Below are positions 12,514 through 23,236 of a stretch of DNA of 64,000 bases, one piece after another; the stretch's first letter is position 1, and each line of letters starts with the position of its first letter. Both the position numbers and the translations under genes were made by a program. Under the pieces are notes generated by a model, which searched no databases, was not told the DNA's origin, and saw nothing but the letters and a program-made list of their open reading frames with translations. The stretch comes from Coptis chinensis. Its lineage: Eukaryota > Streptophyta > Magnoliopsida > Ranunculales > Ranunculaceae. The DNA lies in assembly GCA_015680905.1 (NCBI GenBank), contig CM027379.1, forward strand, positions 93,457,501-93,521,500. The letters run 5' to 3'.

Positions 12514-13169
12514 CCTTTGGGGAGTCGCACAACTTTTCTAAATGAAGTCACACATTCTGTCATTACTAGACGGAAACCATGTGATGAATTCTAAGAAGTT
12601 AGGTTCTTGATAGAGAAGTCTTTCTAGGCTTTCAACACCTATTCAAAGGGTTTTTTTTTTTTAAAACTTATTGAAGTAAATATGAACTACATGGAAACCA
12701 CTTATGTGTTGTTTACACAAAATTGACATGACTTGATTTTTTTTTAGTAGCCTTTTAATTAATCTGAGATTTGTGCGTGATGAATGCTGATATTGTTTTT
12801 GTAAGATTCAAGAAGCTATTCAGATTTTGTTTATATACAGGGATGGTATTGTCGCTAAACAGTGAGTTCAATGAGTAGCATGTTTATCAAATCTCGAAGA
12901 ACTAACTTGAACTATTGGTTAACATTGTTTTTTTCGTACATTTGAATTTTACTGTTTGCCATAGTATATTTTGTTGGCCGTGTCAGGCTGGTTTTAACTT
13001 TTGACTTTGTGGTTCATGGAGCTGAGGTTATTTGATTAGGAGTTTGGTACCGTTCAAGTTTTTTGGAAAAATTTGAGTCGAAAGAGGTATGTCTTCATTC
13101 AAATTTGTTAATGATGTAACACTTTTGATAGCTATGGGACTTGAAAGTATATATTTAATTTGTCTTTTC
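12514..13169. other. Unassigned AT-rich stretch
   Basis: No gene or repeat is recognised. Short exon-like pieces bounded by AG and GT occur near 12840 and 13088 but have no identifiable protein. Confidence 0.3.
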
Positions 13170-14445
13170 GGTAATGGCTTTGTACGAGGTGTTTGGATGA
13201 TTTGGCATTAATCAAGACATTCAAGTTCTTTGTTGTACTAAGTTCTAATATTGCAATGATCTCATTTTTTAAACCAGTTATCTAACTGCTCTGGCATTCA
13301 TCGAGATGGTTAAGTAGCTGAGTTAATCAATGAGAAATATATTGTTTTAAATTTTCAGGTTATGACAGATTTTATATTTATGAAATATCAAAAATACAGA
13401 GAAGATTCTGTCGAAATTTTTGAGAAAAATCACTTACTTCAGGTATATAATTGTTCGAGTTTTGGAGTGTTGGACTTGAAAGTATATATTTAATGTGTTT
13501 TCGGTAATGGCTTTGGATGATCTGGCATTAGTCGAGACATTCAAGTTCTTTGTTGTATTAAGTCTTAATGTTGCAGTGATCTCTTTTTTTAAACCAGTTA
13601 TTTAACTACTCTGACATTCGTTGGGACGGTTAAGTAGCTGGGTTAATTAATGAGAAGTATATTTGTACGAGGTGCTTGGATGATCTGGCATTAGTCGAGA
13701 CATTCAAGTTCTTTGCTGTACTAAGTCCTAATAATAATGTTGCAGTGATCTCATTTTTTAACCAGTTATTTAACTGCTCTGGCATTCGTTGAGACGGTTA
13801 AGTAGTTGGGTTAATAAATGAGAAGCATATTGTTTTAAATTTTCAGATTATGACAGGTTTTATATTTATGAAATGTCGAAAATACAGAGGAGATTCTGTT
13901 GAAATTTTTCAAAAAAGTCACGTACTTTAGGTATATAATTGTTCGAGTTTTGGGGTGTTGGACTCGAAAGTATATATTTAATATGTGTTTTCAGTAATGG
14001 CTTTGGACAAGGTGCTTGGATGATCTGGCATTAGTCGAGACATTCAAGTTCTTTGCTGTACTAAGTCCTAATGTTGCAGTGATCTCATTTTTTAAACCAG
14101 TTAGTTAACTGTTCTAGCATTCGTCGAGATGGTTAAGTAGCTGGGTTAATCAATGAAAAGTATATTTGTATGAGGTGCTTGGATGATCTGGCATTAGTCG
14201 AGACATTCAAGTTCTTTGCTATACTAAGTCCTAATGTTGCAGTGATCTCATTTTTTAAACCAATTATTTAACTATTTTGGTATTTGTCGAGACGGTTAAG
14301 TAGTTGGGTTAATCAATGAGAAGTATATTGTTTTAAATTTTTAGGTTATGACAGGTTTCATATTTATGAAATGTCGAAAATACAGAGGAGACTCTATCGA
14401 AAATTTTCAAAAAAGTCACTTACTTTAGGTATATAATTGTATATT
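13170..14445. repeat. Composite tandem array (A-B-A unit, about 495 bp)
   Basis: Module A (GGCATTAGTCGAGACATTCAAGTTC..., about 160 bp) recurs with anchors at 13204, 13523, 13687, 14027 and 14190. Module B (TATGACAGGTTTTATATTTA...) recurs at 13361, 13849 and 14347. The order is A-B-A, A-B-A, A-B, so the higher-order unit is about 483-504 bp and is present about 2.6 times. Each B is preceded by TTTTTCAG- or TTTTAG-like pyrimidine tracts and followed by AG/GTATAT, like an exon with its splice sites. Two of its three frames are open in the first copy. The copies differ by scattered substitutions, so the array is not recent. Confidence 0.85.
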
Positions 14446-16224
14446 TGTAGTTTCTAATAGTTGTATGGTGTGAATCCCTTACTAATATGAATCGATAGCA
14501 TATTGTGTATAGCATTTTGGTTTTACAGAGAATTGATAGCATATTGTGTATAGCATTTTGGTGATGTAGGAAGATTCAATTCACTTCAAGGGGAAGATTG
14601 AGAAGTGTGGAGCAAGATTGCATATTGATGTTTAGGGCAATGAATTCAACAACCATAGCTAAAGAGTGATATATATAGGGGCTGCCTTTAGATATTTCTT
14701 TTTATACTATGTTGGGGTTTAGTACGTTTGTTTTTCTTTATGAACTACAATAACTACTATCACAATACAACTCATTGCACAAAACTATGTGCACCTTTCA
14801 GTTGAAGCGTTGCAATACAACATTCGACAAGTGGCCATCTTCGTTAGGGCTCCATTCTTATGGGTCTATAACTTTCCAACAACTCATTTTTATACCAAAA
14901 ATTTGGTTGTTTGCAAAGTTCAAACATAAAGTCTCTGTTTGCTCAAACTCTCTTAGGAAAATTCAAATTCTCAAAAGTGTAGAAAAAGATAGTTCAAGAT
15001 GACTCATTTAGAGAGAGATTTCCTAACAACGGTTGTGCTCACATTTCTCACTCTACATCTGATCCCGAGGTTCTTCAAGAAAGAAGCTTAAGTCCAAGCT
15101 ACAATTTTAAGTTTGTGTCATGCAAATGCTCATTGGAGGAGTTGGAACACTTAAAAACCGAGAAGGACAATATGGAAATGAAGTTATCAAAGATGTACTC
15201 AAAATTTAGAGCTTAGTGAGTGTCAGTTACACGTGGAATAAACAAAGAAACACGTAAGTTCATTTTTTTTATGTTGATATGATATATAAGAGGTAATTAC
15301 ATTTTAATTGAGCTCAAGCAGACAAAAACAAATGAACAAAAGAAGAATGTCCAAATCAAAATTAATAACTCAATCTAATAGGATTTTGGCTTTTAATTCA
15401 AAATCCAATATATATAATTATTTATTCAAGAATACTTTGGGTTATTAAATCATTAACTATCAATGTACACATATTATATATTATTTATTCAAGTGGAGTT
15501 TGGACATTTGAATCCTTAAAACAAGATCATGACACAATACAAAGAAAGTCTTAAGAATTGAGTTTCATATTTCAAATTAAAGTATGTTGGCGAGTCTACA
15601 TGCTGAAGAATGTTTGGGATGCATGACGTATTTTGAGTTTTTCTTTTGAGCCTATTTCCTTACTAGGTGTGTTGCATAACTTGCATATGGTTGTAATGTC
15701 GAGGATGCAACAACAACCAAAGGGGCTCCTACTTTAGCTAGGGGTGAAGGTGATATTATTCCTATTGGTCTTAGCATGAAGAGAATTGGATTTTGAAAGG
15801 TGGGATATGAATGGGCATCCTAGAGTAGGTAGTGTTTAGAAGGAAAGCAAGTAGCTGCTCATGATTCTGACAGAAAGAGTGGGCCACGGTTATTTTTATG
15901 TCCTTATTTAGTACAGTTCAAAAGTTTCTCTTTTTTTAGTGATTGTTGATCCTTAAATAATTTTTCCGCATATAGCACTTTGATATTCAGTAGAATTTAT
16001 AGTTTCTTATCATTGTTACTATTGTTACCGATAATGCTTTTAAAGGAAGGCAATATCTACACATTAGAGAAATTCGGTGTGTGGTTTATGAAAAGTTATA
16101 GGCCAATTGAGAATGATCACAAGATATTTTTCAAAACGGCACAATGAAGTCACATTGCAATGAATGAAGTTGAAAGGTAATTATTTCAATAACCATTTCC
16201 TTTGTTAACTCGGCAAAGGCACAA
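14446..16224. other. Unassigned stretch with weak coding-like island
   Basis: A 30-bp duplication (ATTGATAGCATATTGTGTATAGC...) sits near 14490-14560. From about 15000 to 15215 a frame reads through a charged, Leu/Glu/Lys-rich segment (containing SLEELEHLKTEKDNMEMKL) that looks like a short coiled coil ending at a stop. I cannot assign it to a family. The rest is AT-rich with nothing recognised. Confidence 0.3.
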
Positions 16225-16733
16225 AGATTGTTATCATGGATAAAAGGTGATTTGTCGTCATTACATCTTAAATGAGCATGTAAAAGACATCTCGGGAGTT
16301 CAAGTGTCATAATGTTATGACAAGTCAAGTTGAAAACAAAACTCACCTAATAGGTAATATTTTATTTCAATAACCACTTTCCTTTAGCATTTAAACAATT
16401 CGGCTAAGAGCATGATCACAGGTTTGGCATATCTTGAACCTGGAAGCTGTGTGCTAGCGAATGGAAATGACCGCGCTTCTGAACTTCTTAAAATTCTAAA
16501 TGCACCGAGCTAAAGATCTTCTTCTAAACTTCGGTACCCCAGGATGCTAAAGTAGGTAACATTACACCCAAATTTGGAACAATTTTTATATGGACTCCGT
16601 CAAAGAGATTGTTATCATGGATAAAAGGTGATTTGTCGTCATTACATCTTAAATGAGCATGTAAAAGACATGGCGGTGTTCGACTTCTAGGTGCAATTTA
16701 CAGCAGGTTCAAGTGTCATAATGTTATGCAAGC
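16225..16733. repeat. Direct repeat pair separated by about 300 bp
   Basis: The sequence AGATTGTTATCATGGATAAA and the following roughly 45 bases to AAAGACAT at 16225-16291 recur at 16606-16669. A second shared block, TTCAAGTGTCATAATGTTATG, follows in both. Copy 2 carries about 36 extra bases between the blocks. The repeat could mark the ends of a small unclassified element or a local duplication. Confidence 0.75.
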
Positions 16734-18241
16734 AAAGTTTAAAGGAGGAGAATTAGTAGTAAATTGATCAAAGGAGGATGGATTATTGTTAGCAAAAAAG
16801 ATTACATACAACCAACGCCTCTCTCCAAGGTGGAAGCCCTTGGGGTTTGGAGGAGCATTACGAGTGGTAATAGGTGATAACCAAAAGCCCATGAAGGCTT
16901 TTGCTAATAGAAGGATAAAGTTTGACTTAAATCCTTTTTTAAACATGACATGGAGATTAGAAGACCAATGTAATAGTATTCAAAAAAAATGTACTTAGCT
17001 TTTAAAGAAAAGTATTTTTTCAAAAAAAAAAAAAAAAAAAAAGTGATTTTTTTCAAAGCGATTTTATAGGTTTTAAGTTTTTTTTGGGTTCAAAGTAAAT
17101 CTAATTATAATACTCATAGTATAGCTAAATGGGTAGCTGGGTATGTAACTCTGTATGCCTATGCTTAATTTAAGTTTTAAAGTATCAATGCAAAGTTCCC
17201 GATTTCATATCCGTACTCTTAAGATGGATAAGGCATGGTTTGAAATCTAAGTCATGGTTCGTCGAAGTAAAGCAATAATTTATGCTATGCGAACTCTATC
17301 AACTTTACATATCCCTTGACCATAGTGATATTCATCAAGGTTAAGAATGTATCATATTTTGTTATGAGAATGTTATTTCAAGAATGTATCGAGAAACCTT
17401 ATAGCAGTTCGTGATAGGTAGCCCATTTTACAAAGTTAGAAAAATTATTGATAGATCTCAATTGGATTTATTTTCAAATTCATGAGTCTTACTTAACTTA
17501 TAACGTTTTAGCACTTATATACTTTTAGCTTCAACTTTCTGTATATATGTCTCCTTATCTATTACTTTATTTTAGATTTACTTTATTTTTTCCCAAGCCA
17601 TTATTATATATTTAAGTGTTTATGGGTAGTGTGTTAGTACTGAAATTGGCCTATTTCATTCCTTCAAGCATATAGTATGCAGATAGAGAGACCATTGTGT
17701 GCAATGAATATGATTCGGTTATCGCTTAAACATATGGTATGTTTTGAGTGTTCTATTATTTGATTGTTGCGTTATATTTTGATAGTGAATTGTTATTTAG
17801 GACAATAATAATCTAAAAATTACAAAAAATATAAGAATTGTTAAACAAAGTAATATATATTATAAAAAATCATTAGAAAAACATATTATTTATTTAAGTG
17901 GACTTTAGGTTTTTGAGTCATTAGCTATCTATGTAGCAAGTTTGGGATAGGCCGGGCCAAATGGCTAGTATATATTTAAGGATTTGGAATTTATTTTTTT
18001 CGTAATTAGTATTAGTGTTTACAAAAAGTTAGAGACTCTATGAAGTCTTGAAAAATAGAGTTAAGAGAGTATAACTATAATATATATATCGGAGGATGTT
18101 CATTGGCTTTAGAAATACCAAATATCCACCACACAAAGGGCACCATTAGACTTGGCTTGGGTCAGTTTTTCAGTTTTTATTATTTATTATTACAGTACAA
18201 ATGTAACTGCAGCACTACTAGAGTGTCTTTAAAAAAGAAAT
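16734..18241. other. Upstream region of the PPR gene, no other gene seen
   Basis: It contains a poly(A) run at about 17020-17040, followed by AT-rich sequence. A motif shared with the region upstream of the SEC23 relic lies at 17999-18085 and runs into a TA-rich TATATATAT at about 18079-18087, about 155 bases before the PPR start. The latter is the only TATA-like candidate for that gene. Confidence 0.35.
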
Positions 18242-20224
18242 ATGGTTGGTCTCTCCCGCCATTTCAGAAAACTAATAAGGCTTTCAAACTCATATCACAG
18301 TCACACTGAACAACACCATCAACAAAAACTAACCTCACCACCTTCCTTAAACTATGCAATATATCAACAAAAACTACAAGAAAGAAACCTTCTAGAATCT
18401 CAACTCGTTTCTATTCTCGACAGCTGCAACCATTTAATCCATATCAAACAAGTACATTCTCAGCTCTATCGAAAAGGCCTCGACCAATGTTCTTTCGTCC
18501 TCGCAAAGCTTATTCGAATGCTTACTAAACTAAACGTTCATTCTCATTCATACCCGCGTCTTATTTTTTATCAAGTTCGATACCCGAACTCTTTTCTATA
18601 TACTTCACTCATTAGAGGGTATTCGCTTTTCGGGCCATTTCATGAGGCGATTGTTTTGTATAATAGAATGAGAAGGGAAGGTATTAGACCGGTTTCTTTT
18701 ACCTTTTCGGCACTTTTTAAGGCTTGTGCTGGTTTGGCTAATGTTGAACTGGGGAGACAGATTCATGCCCAGACTTTTCTGATTGGTGGGTACGAGTGTG
18801 ATCTCTACGTTGGGAATACTTTGATTGATATGTATGTCAAGTGTGGGTTTTTCGAATCTGGGAGATGTGTGTTTGATGAAATGCCAGAACGAGATGTGAT
18901 TTCTTGGACTTCGTTGATTGTTGCCTATGCGAAAAGTGGTGATATGGAAGCAGCAGCTGAGTTATTTAATGGGTTGCCTGAAAAGGACATGGTGGCTTGG
19001 ACGGCTATGATTACGGGTTATGCCCAAAATGCAAAGCCAAGGGAGGCTTTGAAGTTGTTTGAGAGTATGCGGGATGCAGGTGTTAGTACTGATGAGGTCA
19101 CATTGGTGGGTGGTATTTCAGCTTGCGCGTTATTGGGTGCTGGGAAGCATGCTAAATGGATTAGGGATCTAGCTGAGAAAGATGGGTTGAGCCCTTCGAC
19201 AAATGTTGTGGTGGGCTCTGCAATGATAGATATGTACTCTAAGTGTGGCAGCGTAGGTGAGGCGTATCAAATTTTTAAAAGCATGAAAGAGAAGAATGTG
19301 TACTCCTACAGTGCAATGATTGTGGGATTCGCTATTCATGGAAAGGCTAATGCAGCATTAGAATTGTTTTATGAGATGGTAGAAACAGACACTAAGCCAA
19401 ACAGGGTTACTTTCGTTGGTGCACTTACTGCATGCAGTCACGCGGGGATGGTTCAACAAGGCCGACGCTTGTTCGAAAGTATGAAAAGAGATTATGGTGT
19501 CACACCAGAGGTAGACCATTACGCCTGCATGGTAGATCTTCTTGGTCGTGCTGGACACTTGGAAGAAGCCTTAAACCTTGCAGCGACGATGCCTATTGAG
19601 CCTAATGGAGGCGTGTGGGGAGCACTCCTTGGTGCTTGTCGGATCCATGGAAATCCTGCTATAGCAGAGGTCGCTGCAAACCATCTGTTTGACCTCGAAC
19701 CAAATAGTATTGGGAATTATATCGTGCTCTCCAACATTTATGCAGTGGCAGGAATGTGGACTGATGTTTCCAGGGTAAGAAAGCTGATGAGAGAAAAAGG
19801 ACTCAGAAAGAACCCTGGCTGCAGCTGGATGGAAGCAGAGGATGGGATTATACATGAGTTCTTTGCTGGTGACATGACGCACCCAAAGTCAAAAGAGATC
19901 AAGGAAGCACTGGAGGAGCTTTTACAGACATTAAAACGTAATGGGTACAAACCGAACTTGAGTTCTGTTGTTCATGACATAGGTGATGGAGAAAAGGAGC
20001 GGTTGTTAAAGACTCATAGTGAGAAGCTTGCCTTGGCATTTGGACTATTGACTACGATTGCTGGAACCCCCATTAGGATTGTAAAGAACCTCAGAGTGTG
20101 TGAGGATTGCCACACTGTGATGTGTGGTGCGTCTCTGATAATGAGGAGAGAGATTGTCTTGAGGGATAACATGAGATTTCACCATTTTCATGATGGAGTG
20201 TGCTCTTGTGGTAATTTCTGGTGA
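18242..20224 (+). CDS. PPR protein, PLS class, E/DYW type (At5g44230-like)
   Basis: A single uninterrupted 660-codon frame, the usual length and intron-less form for a PLS-DYW pentatricopeptide protein. These proteins are imported into mitochondria or plastids, bind RNA through their repeats and convert specific C residues to U with the C-terminal DYW deaminase. The N-terminus is Arg/Ser/His-rich and could be a targeting peptide. Repeats of P, L and S type start at about residue 50; typical repeat cores are PERDVISWTSLIVAYAKSGD (about 216-235), KDMVAWTAMITGYAQNA and PNRVTFVGALTACSHAG. The E region begins near residue 450 (GGVWGALLGACRIHGN). The DYW domain (about 560-660) keeps the HSE deaminase motif, the CEDCH zinc ligands and a terminal CSCGNFW. 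The last three residues are therefore NFW rather than DYW; DFW-like endings occur in related proteins. From memory the closest Arabidopsis relative is At5g44230; the editing target cannot be read from the sequence. The first ATG in frame is taken as the start. Confidence 0.95.
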   Translation: MVGLSRHFRKLIRLSNSYHSHTEQHHQQKLTSPPSLNYAIYQQKLQERNLLESQLVSILDSCNHLIHIKQVHSQLYRKGLDQCSFVLAKLIRMLTKLNVHSHSYPRLIFYQVRYPNSFLYTSLIRGYSLFGPFHEAIVLYNRMRREGIRPVSFTFSALFKACAGLANVELGRQIHAQTFLIGGYECDLYVGNTLIDMYVKCGFFESGRCVFDEMPERDVISWTSLIVAYAKSGDMEAAAELFNGLPEKDMVAWTAMITGYAQNAKPREALKLFESMRDAGVSTDEVTLVGGISACALLGAGKHAKWIRDLAEKDGLSPSTNVVVGSAMIDMYSKCGSVGEAYQIFKSMKEKNVYSYSAMIVGFAIHGKANAALELFYEMVETDTKPNRVTFVGALTACSHAGMVQQGRRLFESMKRDYGVTPEVDHYACMVDLLGRAGHLEEALNLAATMPIEPNGGVWGALLGACRIHGNPAIAEVAANHLFDLEPNSIGNYIVLSNIYAVAGMWTDVSRVRKLMREKGLRKNPGCSWMEAEDGIIHEFFAGDMTHPKSKEIKEALEELLQTLKRNGYKPNLSSVVHDIGDGEKERLLKTHSEKLALAFGLLTTIAGTPIRIVKNLRVCEDCHTVMCGASLIMRREIVLRDNMRFHHFHDGVCSCGNFW

Positions 20225-20575
20225 TTTAGGAGAGTTTATATAATGAAGAGTTGCAAAACTGCCCGGATAATACTAAAAAAATCTAGACATCTAAGAATGT
20301 TGCTGACTGCCTAATTCTTTCGCACTCCCAACGGTGAGTGTTTTTTTTTAAAAGATCATCTGGTATTTGCCATTAGAATACTGAAAGAGGAACTTACTAT
20401 CTCATTAATATTTGGAAGACACTGTCCAGTATTTACATTGTAGAATGTTCAAGGCATCCACTTATTGCAGTATGGAAATCGTTGATCATAGTATTTCATT
20501 CAGGTTTCAGCTTGTGTTGGTGTACTCTTCTCCTTTTCAATTCACATTTGGCCGTTATACGATTTTATTTTATAC
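20225..20575. other. 3' flank of PPR gene
   Basis: Presumed 3' untranslated region and intron-side remnant of the neighbouring minus-strand relic. No separate feature is recognised. Confidence 0.4.
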
Positions 20576-21062
20576 CTACAATGACTGCTCTATCAGTGTT
20601 GTTCAAGTCAGGCTTCAAATTGCTGCAGTCTGGGTGTACATTATACCACCAAACAAATTCTCTAGCAGAGTAAATTCCCTCCAGGTCTTCTCCAGGAACA
20701 CCCGGTCACTTTCTGCACCATAGGCCAGCACGGCAGCATCACCACGTGATACATCTCACAGAGCTCGGATAATGAAACTGATGACCCAAGAGACACGTTT
20801 CCGAAGAATGAGAACCGATTCTCGTATGAGGATGCAACTCGAGAAAACTGGTTAGTCACATTCTTTTGTTTCAGGTGATCAGGGCGCTACTCCAGACCGA
20901 ACCAACCCAAAAGGGCAAAAGGCGTTGGCAACCGATCAATAATATCAACTTTAGCGGGTTTTTTTTTTTCTTTCTCAACTTTACTACTTGAGCTTCTTCA
21001 TTTAACATCCTTTCAGCTGTGTTAAAACCAGCAGGCTCACTTCCTACTACACAGACACGCAC
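20576..21062 (-). pseudogene. MFDR: NADPH:adrenodoxin (ferredoxin) oxidoreductase exon, broken
   Basis: Reading leftwards from 21062 the sequence matches the N-terminal FAD-binding part of mitochondrial NADPH:adrenodoxin oxidoreductase: MRVCVVGSEPAGFNTAERML (a GxGxxG fold with one Gly changed to Glu), a broken IIDRLPTPF block, VRSGVAPDH, TNQFSRVAS, FFGNVSLGSSVSLSEL, YHVVML and AREFVWWYN. The enzyme passes electrons from NADPH to mitochondrial ferredoxin for Fe-S and biotin synthesis. There are several breaks: an A-rich insertion (the KLRKKKK stretch near 20965), a stop or frame change before TNQF, and a frame change after YHVVML. The left end stops at a good donor (AG/GTATAA on the minus strand) with no following exon. 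It is therefore a genomic fragment of one or two exons, tail-to-tail with the PPR gene. Confidence 0.82.
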
Positions 21063-21237
21063 GGAGAGGTTGAGAAGAAAAAAATCTCACATCCATCTTC
21101 TTCCATGGAAATTTGCCAATTTGTTCAGCTCTTGTTCTTTCTTTATTAAGTCTTTCAATCAATTTCTTATTTCTGTTTCCTTTATATAACAATAATTTAG
21201 ATAATTTACGCAGTTTGGTGGAGGAAAGTCAATAGAA

Positions 21238-21329
21238 GTGGAAGATATTGGATTTGTAGAAGAGAACGCGGTGATCTGTTGCTGTGGAAGATATTGGATT
21301 TGTAGACGAGAACGCGGTGATCTGTTGCT
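21238..21329. repeat. 46-bp tandem duplication
   Basis: GTGGAAGATATTGGATTTGT and the following bases to TGATCTGTTGCT occur twice head to tail (from 21238 and from 21284) with one visible A/C difference, so the duplication is recent. Confidence 0.9.
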
Positions 21330-22447
21330 GTAGTGTAAAAAAAAAGTTAACAAAGTCACCTAGATAGGTGCAATTGTGCAAATCATGTGCAATCAGACCA
21401 TGGTCTCTTTTGCCACATAACTAGTGTCTGTTAGTCTGTACTTGTGGACTTTTACAAGGAATACAAGATGAAAAAGACTGAGAGTGCTACTTGATATGAA
21501 CCACCATGGGTCTCCACCTCCATTCAGAGCTACCTTCCTCATCCACTGAAATTTTGGTTATCTTCTTGCTGACCCCTTTCAAACTAATTAAATAAAGGTT
21601 GTGCAAGCAAGACCTTTGTGATGCTAATTCAGTATTTCCACTGCCAATTCAGCTGTCTGACATCTTGTTGCCAATTCAAATACACTCAATTAAGCCATGA
21701 TTCTAGGTCAGAAGCCCAGACCCAGACTGCACACACGCACGCGCGCAGTAGTCTCTTACACAACACAGAATGAATGCATGTAGTATGCATGTTTAAAGAA
21801 AACGAGGGCTTCAAACTTATTTTTTTTCCAATTTTGCCCCTTATCAAACACGAATATTACAGCTCATGCTATTTTTTGTTTTGAATTGTTTTATTTTGTT
21901 TTTTTTTGCATAGGGTGTTTCAAAGTGAAATTAATGAAAAATAAAATTAGGAGATTGTTTGTCAAATAATGAATGGAAATAGGTGCAAAGTGAGAAAACA
22001 ACTTGTTTGTCAAATAATTAATACAAGAAACTTACATAATTTTCACACCATAATGGACAATCTGTGTTTCAAGTGCTTGTTAAGTTCGTTGTTATGAGCA
22101 CATATCGAGCACCTAGCCTAACTCAAATTAATGAATCCCGTAAACAAAGTTCCTTCTTTAATTTCCTTCCTTCATTTCTTCCAAAGTTTTATTTTCTCCA
22201 TGCATATTTGGTGCCACTTCTATCAACAATATTTTCTGCAATTCATCAAGCATCTGGAAATATGCGTTCCAATCAGGCTTGCGTACCAGCAGTAACGTTG
22301 TTTCTCTTTCTAGAACAACAACTTTACCAAGTAGTTCTTCAATATGTCCTACTAAATCTTCCTCATTCTTAGAATCTCTAACTCCTCCTTCAAAACACTG
22401 ACATAATCATCGATCACACCTTTCCAAACCGTGGAAGTTGTATTTTA
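21330..22447 (-). other. Intergenic, with minus-strand coding-like remnants near 22060-22440
   Basis: From 21330 to about 22060 nothing is recognised. From about 22440 down to about 22070 the minus strand has short open pieces in several frames with charged, coiled-coil-like composition (for example HIEELLGKVVVLERETTLLL). They lie directly downstream of the frame split by the Tat element (22448-22589 plus 35071-35219) and probably belong to the same decayed gene. The protein is not recognised. Confidence 0.4.
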
Positions 22448-22589
22448 TCATAGTCGAAACTCGTTGACAGATTTAATTTGAAGGACTTCATTATCTTCTA
22501 GTATTAGCCTCTCACAAATCTCAAGCCATCTAATAACCCTACTCTTGGCTTTTCTACAACCTTCTCCTCCGTTTAAAAAAATGATCAAA
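22448..22589 (-). pseudogene. 3' half of unknown minus-strand reading frame split by Tat element
   Basis: On the minus strand the frame runs from the target duplication to a TGA at 22448-22450 without interruption (contains VIRWLEICERLILEDNEV). Its 5' half lies on the far side of the retrotransposon at 35071-35219. The two halves are in phase when the element and one duplication copy are removed. The family is not recognised. Confidence 0.55.
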
Positions 22590-22594
22590 GCGTA

Positions 22595-23148
22595 TGTAAG
22601 GGAGTAATATTCTCATTAAAGAATATTAAGCACGCGTTAAGCATAAGTAGAGATTGCAGCGTACTCAGGACATCGTCCTCCAAGATTGACTCGCGAGCAG
22701 CTCGCTTCATATAGGTGGTACACTTCAGCTCGCTCAAGAACGTTCCAAAGAAGACTGAACGACCTAGCGCAGAACGTTTCGAATAAAGACGCTTTCCCTA
22801 ATCCAAGGGTAATCATTACCAAAGCCTTACCTGTACTTCCAATTACCGGGAATTATGAACTACTGCACCCACTCCCAATGATCACCGCCTTCCTACTATA
22901 ACCAACCTAACACTCATTCGTAATCTCCACCCTACATATGTACAAGAGAGTACACGTGTCTCGAAGATCAATACTCTCTTATGCCTATAAATACCACCTA
23001 CAAGAACTACGTGAGACCTGATTCTTCTCTCCTCCCAGAATCAAGAGAAGATACGTAGGCAGCTCGCTCCTTAGCGAACTTGGTCTTTCCCAAATCCAAA
23101 CCCCTTCTTTTTCCTCATGTATATGTAAAGGAAAAACACTCCTTTACA
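22595..23148 (+). repeat. 5' LTR of Tat element
   Basis: 554 bp, TG...CA ends, aligned without gaps to the 3' LTR. A TATAAATA box at 22986-22993 marks the promoter. Confidence 0.94.
22986..22993 (+). promoter_or_regulatory. TATA box in Tat 5' LTR
   Basis: TATAAATA preceded by GCC, conserved in the 3' LTR at 34908-34915. Transcription would start roughly 30 bases downstream, placing the remaining LTR bases in the leader. Confidence 0.7.
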
Positions 23149-23149
23149 T

Positions 23150-23165
23150 TGGCGCCGTATGTGGT
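23150..23165 (+). promoter_or_regulatory. Primer-binding site (tRNA 3'-end complement)
   Basis: TGGCGCCGT begins two bases after the LTR and is followed by ATGTGG. TGGCGCCGT complements the 3' end of a tRNA ending ACGGCGCCA, for example plant tRNA-Asp. Beyond nine bases the match is not certain. Confidence 0.65.
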
Positions 23166-23236
23166 CTCGATTACTTGAGAAACCACTTTCACACAAATCA
23201 AAAACCAAAAAACCAAAAATATCAAGCCCACGAAGC

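Noticed and set aside
16716-16998. Overlapping 70-76-codon frames on both strands
   Set aside because: No recognisable domain, and frames are open on both strands by composition only.
19358-19950. Minus-strand frames of 66-103 codons opposite the PPR gene
   Set aside because: Shadows of the plus-strand coding sequence with no independent support.
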